Positions 58,835 to 64,000 of a stretch of DNA of 64,000 bases are shown piece by piece (within the stretch, counting starts at the first letter, position 1; each line of letters starts with the position of its first letter). The stretch covers positions 1,226,501 through 1,290,500 of the forward strand of contig JACATO010000591.1 in NCBI GenBank assembly GCA_018389105.1. The letters run 5' to 3'. Both the position numbers and the translations under genes were made by a program. The notes beneath the pieces were generated by a model. The model saw only the letters and a list, made by a program, of their open reading frames with translations. It did not search any database and had not been told where the DNA came from. Origin of the DNA: Nautilus pompilius. Taxonomy: Eukaryota; Mollusca; Cephalopoda; Nautilida; Nautilidae.

Positions 58835-59595
58835 TGGATTAAATTTTCATTTGTAGGCTTTTCTGGAGTGCTTCATTTCCAGACAGTCTCCTTTAATACT
58901 CCAACAATAGTCAGCCATTATGTGAGTATCCCACCTTCTTTGATATCACTTCTCCATAGCTTGTATATCTTGATGGAACCTTTCACCTTGCTTATCACTT
59001 ATGTCACCTAGATTTTCAGGAAATTTATCAAGATGACTGTTGAGGAAATGAACCTTTATGCACATGTTGCAACCTAGATGATGAAAATTCTTAAGCAATG
59101 TTTGAGTAAGATCTTTGTAATTTTCAGCTTTTTTGTTTCCCAGGAAATTTTTCACAACAGGCCACGAAAGAATTCCATGCTCTTTTCTGCATATCATTCG
59201 TGGAGCTTGTGAAATGTTGATCTCTCATCAGTTTTCTGATTTGTGGCCCATCAAACACACCAGCTTTTATTTTTTTCATAACTGAGGCTAGGAAATGTTG
59301 CGCATATGTACTTAAAACAGTCACCTTCTATGCTGAGAGCTTTAACATACTGCTTCATTAGACCTAGTTTGATGTGGAGAAGAGGAAAGATGATTTCTAC
59401 CCCATCTACTAGTGGTTGGTTTTTATATTTGGTTCTCCGACATTTAAGCATGTTCTCACCAGCCAGTTCTTCTGAGTTCAATGCTTGTCCTTAGCTCTAC
59501 TATCCCACAGGCATAAGAAACATGGATATTTCATGTATCCTCCTTGTTGACCAAGTAAAAAGCTAACCATTTTAAGATCCTGTCGAACAAAAGCT
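58835..59595 (-). pseudogene. Unclassified transposon-like protein, broken
   Basis: Reading the minus strand from about 59595: HFAFIQAFVRQDLKMVSFLL, GQQGGYMKYPCFLCLWDSRA (a C-x2-C pair), a stop after DKH, then PLLHIKLGLMKQYVKAL, VFDGPQIRKLMRDQHF, KRAWNSFVACCEKF, NFHHLGCNMCIKVHFLNSHL, FPENLGDISDKQGERFHQDI, and a tail MADYCWSIKGDCLEMKHSRK. From memory this series (HIKLGLMK, GPQI--L, S-HL--FPEN-G-SDE-GERFHQDI, LADYCW--KRD) recurs in many arthropod genomes as hypothetical proteins; I know no characterised function. Several frameshifts and stops are present. The N-terminal half seen in longer relatives is absent, as the ORF begins right beside the TIR. Conserved His and Asp/Glu residues suggest an enzyme core, which is inference. 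Confidence 0.65.
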
Positions 59596-59664
59596 TGAAT
59601 AAATGCAAAATGCTGTAGAACAATAACTTGACATGATAGGCAAAAATCGATTTTATTTTTGAAA

Positions 59665-59751
59665 TCAGTGCCCCCAAATTAGTCAGAAACAAGTCTCAGA
59701 TATGTCAGCAAAAATTGTTGACCAGTGTAATCTGTTCTTGATTTTATTTTT
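59665..59751 (-). repeat. Right terminal inverted repeat of the long-TIR element
   Basis: Reverse complement of 58361-58449. The only clear length difference is two bases missing near 59700 (GACATATCTG against GACTTATATCTG), so the two ends have diverged little. Confidence 0.8.
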
Positions 59752-62700
59752 TCCTGTTCATTTCTGTCACATTTTATCCCATTTAGTATTTGTCTTTGCA
59801 TTGTCTAATGGATACCTTTGTTGGATATGCCAAACTATTAACAAGTTTTTTAAGCCATTTTTTTTTTCAATATATGCAAAGTACAACCAAAAAAAGGTTA
59901 ATTTGATTTGTGCCAGTCACATTTGATAGAAATTGTTGCAGCCAACATGTACTGTCCCAAGTAATGTAAATTCTAGAAGGTCATCTCCATTTTTATAATG
60001 CTACCAAACAATAGTAGTTGCCCTTATCTTATTCAAGTGATCATGAAATAATCACTATGCAATTTGTTTGTTTCTCAGATATTTAGTGTATTAATAGTGT
60101 AGCAGTTATTTTGAAGAATTAAAGATTTAAGTTAAAAGAAACAGTTTATCTTGTTTATGAAATTGTTCATATATGTGATTCATTTATTTAATGTTAATAA
60201 AAGAAAAATATATAGATACATAGTGTTATTTCTTTAAATTTCTTGTGGAACTGAAAAGTCTAATTATCAGATTGTTGTAATCTTATGAAGCAGACACATC
60301 AAAAGGTCATCCCACTTGGTGTCAGTATATTCTTGGCAGATTTACCAGTTGTTGCAATATGTTATCCTAATTGGCATGCTTGCAAATATGTCACAGCAAA
60401 TCCAAATAAATCTTGATAAAAGAGCTATGCTACAAACATATTTTATGAGATTTTCTTATTTTTAATTAATTAATTAATACTTAGAGTTTCAGTTAATGGA
60501 AAGGACTTCAAAATTGTACATTCATGTCAGTTCTGTAACTACTCCCCAAATAATTATGCCAAAATATTGGAAAACAAGAAGATCCAACTACTAAATAAAT
60601 AAATCTGGATTGGTGATTTTCCAGTTGTCTTTATAGCTGACCAGTCTTATCAGATTTCAAAGGAAGGTTGCTCTCCAGTCCATATGGAAGATAGTTCTGA
60701 AGTTTCAAACTAGTTATCATGTTAGCATCATGTCTAGGCTTGCAATGACTGGTATTAAATGAAGTGGTTAGGGGAAATCTATTCTTTTGGAATCCAAACT
60801 ACAATATGACAACTTTTTTTTTTTAATACACAAAAAATTGTCAGATTATACAAGACTGATAGTTAAAGCCAGACTAAGTGGGTTTTAATTTGAGCATGGG
60901 CAGAGTTAGTTGTCTTGTGATGTGGTCAGCTGTCTGTATTTAGAAGGTAGCTTGCTATTCATGAAACTCTTTATACTAATCCAGAAAAATTAAAAAATAA
61001 ATAAATAAAAATTGAGGGTTACAAAAACATTAAACCAAGATACACTACCTAATATATTTTTCTTTTTTTAAAGACATGCATCATGATGATATAATTATGC
61101 TTTATTTATATTTGAAAATCTGAATCTTTTAAGAAAAATAAATGTTTGCCATCTGTTCATTTCACCACAACATTTTTTTTTTTGTAATGAGAAAGAATTT
61201 TCTCAGACACTCAGTCTTAATATATGTTTAGAAAAAAACAATATGGACATATACAGTGGTGCTTACATGCACACAAACATAGTCAACCAATATAGTTTTC
61301 AAATAAATTACTTCCCTCCACATTCCCTGGTTGTTCACCACTAATCTCTTCATTGTTCAAACTTATGCCTGTGGAAGAATGTATAAAAACATGTGGTAAT
61401 GCATTTGCAGAATGAATTTTTCTCTATTTACTCATGTAAATAAATTTTCAAAATGTGTTAATTTTTGGTGATTAAAAGATGTTTTGCAACAATTTTAACC
61501 CTTGAAAGCTGACCAAATAACATTATTTCAATGATACCTCAGTAAACATGCACATCTTTTTCTTCAATTAATAATCAGAATAGCTTCAAGTATTTTTGTG
61601 TATTTAATGTTTTCATAAGGGCCCAGACTTCAAAGTTACACAGCATTGTTTTCTGGTTAGATGTTTTGGAAAGTTTTAAGAGAGTGAATGAGAGAAAACA
61701 GGGCTTCAGCTAAATAGGTGATTTCTATTGGAATTGTACACTGCACATTGAACTCTGGTTGTATGACTGGATTTTTACTTTCAACCCTGAAGTTAGCAGT
61801 TTAATGGCAGTGGCATCTGGTACCATGGGATCTTCAAGTGCAAAGCAGAATTTTCAGATTATCTTGCTTCATAATTTTATCAGTGAAAATAATTCCTTAT
61901 CTCTCATTTATGACTACTTTTTCTCCACTAACGTAGACATTCAGATGTAGTAAAAAAAAATTATTCTATTTTAAAAGAGGTTCAAACTAAAACAATGAAA
62001 GTATAATTTGGAAAGGGAGTAAAATGACAAAATACCCATATGCATTCTATTAATACTGATGACAAAATGAAATTTCTATTATGTTGAGTTATGGCATATT
62101 TAACTAAATCACAAAATAGTCATCTCTTAACTGCTTCTCTTATTAGGCATATCAAATGTTTTTCTTTTTTATCTTTTAATATTAGAATTATTCTCTTAAA
62201 ATAGTTTGTATTATGTAGACAGACTTATTTGATAGGTTTGTCACTACAAAAGGTTAGATAAATTAGGAAGGTACTGTTTGTCACAGTCTCTATGACTCAA
62301 CCTGTGCTGAGTAGTACAGATGTGAATGGTGGATACAAATGCACCCTAAGGGATACACTGACAGTTAAAAGCATAGCTTTGTTAATAACTAAATAAAACA
62401 AAGAAAATAAGCAATGGTTTTATCTGTTTACTAGAAAACAGCAATAAGTCATATCTATTTATAAAATATACAGTGCTACACTAGTCAGAATTAATTATGA
62501 TAACATGTGGAACAGAATCAGTTTTTCTTTCTTTTTTTAAATCATGTATTTCCAGATTTTATAAATTACAATTTCATTTATTCCACAAAATAAATTTACT
62601 TCCATATATTATTGATAAATACCAGTTTTTTTTTTAAATGTTAATTATTAAATGTTATAACTATTCTGCACATAGTAAATGTTTAGCCATGTAAGTCTAC

Positions 62701-62980
62701 TAGTACATTTGAATAAACAGACACAAACCTTATGAATATAGTGAACTGGCATGTTTCTTCTTGCATTAAGGAATGTTTAACATTCATTTCCTTATAAGTG
62801 TTTTCTCTTGAAAAAAAGGCAAAACAAAAACTAAGCTTTTTTTTTATCTCTTTATCAATGTAGTCTTACACAGTCTGTCCTGATATTCAAATCTGGATGA
62901 ACTGATTCATTAATGTTGTGAATTTAAAAAGTTTTTGCTGAAGATAACTTTTCAACTCCATAGCAGTATATTTTTAATAA
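59752..62980. other. AT-rich non-coding stretch
   Basis: No gene supported. TAAT repeats at about 60463-60478, several T and A runs (about 60812-60823 and 61172-61183). The 63-codon frame at 61759-61950 has no recognisable motif. Confidence 0.55.
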
Positions 62981-63650
62981 TCATCATGTACAATGAACCC
63001 AGAACCAATGAGTCTATAGTTAGATGGTACTATATGATGAATGTGCATCTGTTATATTTTTTCACCTATCAAGTTCCCTTCAACTTCAATCTTATGCAAG
63101 CCCCTGCTTTTAGGTATATCCTTAAGCCTGAATGAATTAACCACCAATGCAGAAGCTGTTGCTTGGGTGAACTACTTACCATACCACTCATCTTCCTCTG
63201 AACATACTGGCACCAGTGATTTCCAGATAACGAAAATTTTGGTACATCTTTGAATAAACATATCGCTGAGCTTCTCTTCACCTTTTCATGTCTTTTGCCA
63301 GTTAAATCTTTTATTCCGATTTTCTATAAGAAAACAGCAAAGACTTTTTAAACATCTGTTTTATAAACCAACCTGGCTATGACTTTGATTCCTACATTTG
63401 ATGTAGATCATGACTAAATTTCTTTCCAGATTATTTTGGCTGTTTGATGACATTCTTAAATATTTTGTATCACTTTGGTTTATCTATAGTAACATTACCC
63501 CTTTCAATTATTCACGCCACCAATTTTCTTAAACTTACTAAAAATTTTGGACATAGCACCAGCAGAGACTTTTAGATGAGCTCTTATAACTGTTGTTTTA
63601 ATAAAATTGCTCTGAGCATTTTTGCTATGCCCACATGATGCATTAGAGGA
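62981..63650 (-). pseudogene. Tc1-like transposase relic, N-terminal half
   Basis: Minus strand, starting near 63610. Broken frames read AMSKIFSKFKKIGGVNN, fitting the end of the first HTH (I-K---KF--TGSV-N-KG), then VIKQPK and SGKKFSHDLHQM in the second HTH region, then RKSE, LAKDMKR and REAQRYV in the place of the R--FA--H segment. At 63230-63085 SGNHWCQYVQRKMSG and LLHWWLIHSGLRIYLK loosely follow the G-D-RQYVRRK and W-GCFS-SGLGRIY blocks. Each match is weak, but order and spacing agree. No terminal repeats were found and the catalytic residues cannot be verified. Confidence 0.5.
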
Positions 63651-64000
63651 GAAGTAACAAACTAACTTTAATGGGCAAAATAAGTGATTTGTTTCTGTTT
63701 TGTCTATATAATTATATGCATTCTAGGAAGCCAAAAGGTCATCTATAATACCTGAAGAGTGGTTTCTTATATACAAGTAGTATGTGAATTAATAGTTTAA
63801 AGACAAATAAGAGATTTAAACATTTATTACCAAAAAGTATTATTACTATTATTTTTTTTCTTACATTAAACATAAAATGATAGCAAAAAAAATATATATA
63901 TATATATATTAAAAAAAAAAATGTGGAAAAGCTTCATAAAACTCAATTATGTTACCATACATTTACTATGAGTGGACTTGAAAAGTAAGACAATTTTTAA
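63651..64000. other. AT-rich end of window
   Basis: No gene seen. It contains a TA microsatellite at about 63891-63910 followed by an A run. Nothing else is recognised before the window ends. Confidence 0.6.

Larger units (their letters stand above)
58361..59751 (-). mobile_element. Long-TIR DNA element of unassigned superfamily, about 1.39 kb
   Basis: The left end (58361-58449) and right end (59665-59751) are inverted copies of each other over nearly 90 bp with few differences. Shared words include AATAAAATCAAGAACAGATT, CACTGGTCAACAATTTTTGC, GAGACTTGTTTCTGACTAAT and TTGGGGGCACTGA. Weaker similarity continues about 25 bp inward. The interior on the minus strand codes for a protein I do not place in a named superfamily. 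I could not define a target-site duplication; the true termini may be a few bases outside or inside these limits. The long TIRs enclosing a coding region are typical of a DNA transposon. Confidence 0.7.

Noticed and set aside
1-64000. CRISPR arrays, operons, bacterial promoters or terminators
   Set aside because: The window is animal nuclear DNA; the repeats are microsatellites or transposon ends and no regularly spaced direct-repeat array exists.

Overview
This window is animal nuclear DNA. It is strongly AT-rich, full of homopolymer runs and short microsatellites, and visibly poor in CpG. I could not support a single host protein-coding exon. Every reading frame I recognise belongs to a transposable element, and every one is broken by stops, frameshifts, substitutions at key residues or truncation. 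The window therefore looks like a gene desert or the inside of a very long intron.

The mix of elements is metazoan: Tc1/mariner, pogo/Tigger, hAT (Charlie8/GTF2IRD2-like), Helitron, a non-LTR retrotransposon with an RNase H domain, and a TIR-bounded element encoding a protein I associate from memory with recurrent arthropod 'hypothetical' proteins. The RNase H non-LTR element and the TIR element lean towards an invertebrate (arthropod, or a mollusc such as a cephalopod). The CpG-to-TpG damage in the mariner copy leans towards a host that methylates CpG in its germ line. I cannot name the species.

Layout. 1-1816: 5' end of a Tigger (TIGD1-like) element, minus strand, running off the left edge. 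2.45-3.01 kb: Tc1 relic (-). 7.98-8.53 kb: weak Tc1 relic (+). 11.1-11.7 kb: Tc1 relic (+). 14.17-14.47 kb: TA-flanked MITE. 15.7-16.1 kb: tail of a non-LTR retrotransposon (-). 18.9-19.3 kb: Helitron helicase tail and probable 3' terminus (-). 22.08-22.41 kb: pogo-type MITE. 22.64-24.30 kb: 5'-truncated non-LTR retrotransposon with a mutated RNase H (+). 29.895-32.704 kb: complete hAT with TIRs and an 8-bp target duplication (+). 38.65-38.81 kb: tiny Tc1 scrap. 49.915-51.220 kb: full-length mariner (+). 51.771-53.384 kb: TA-flanked pogo element (-). 57.5-58.1 kb: Tc1 relic (+). 58.36-59.75 kb: long-TIR element with an unclassified ORF (-). 62.98-63.65 kb: Tc1 relic (-).

The DNA between is AT-rich and non-coding. 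A few denser islands carry clustered transcription-factor-like words or palindromes (about 6.5, 13.0-13.4, 17.4, 24.3-24.9, 44.2-44.5 and 55.5-55.7 kb) and are the best candidates for host regulatory sequence. The elements do not form a pathway. What links them is repeated invasion, mostly into TA targets, followed by decay. The best candidate for something undescribed is the TIR element at 58.36-59.75 kb.
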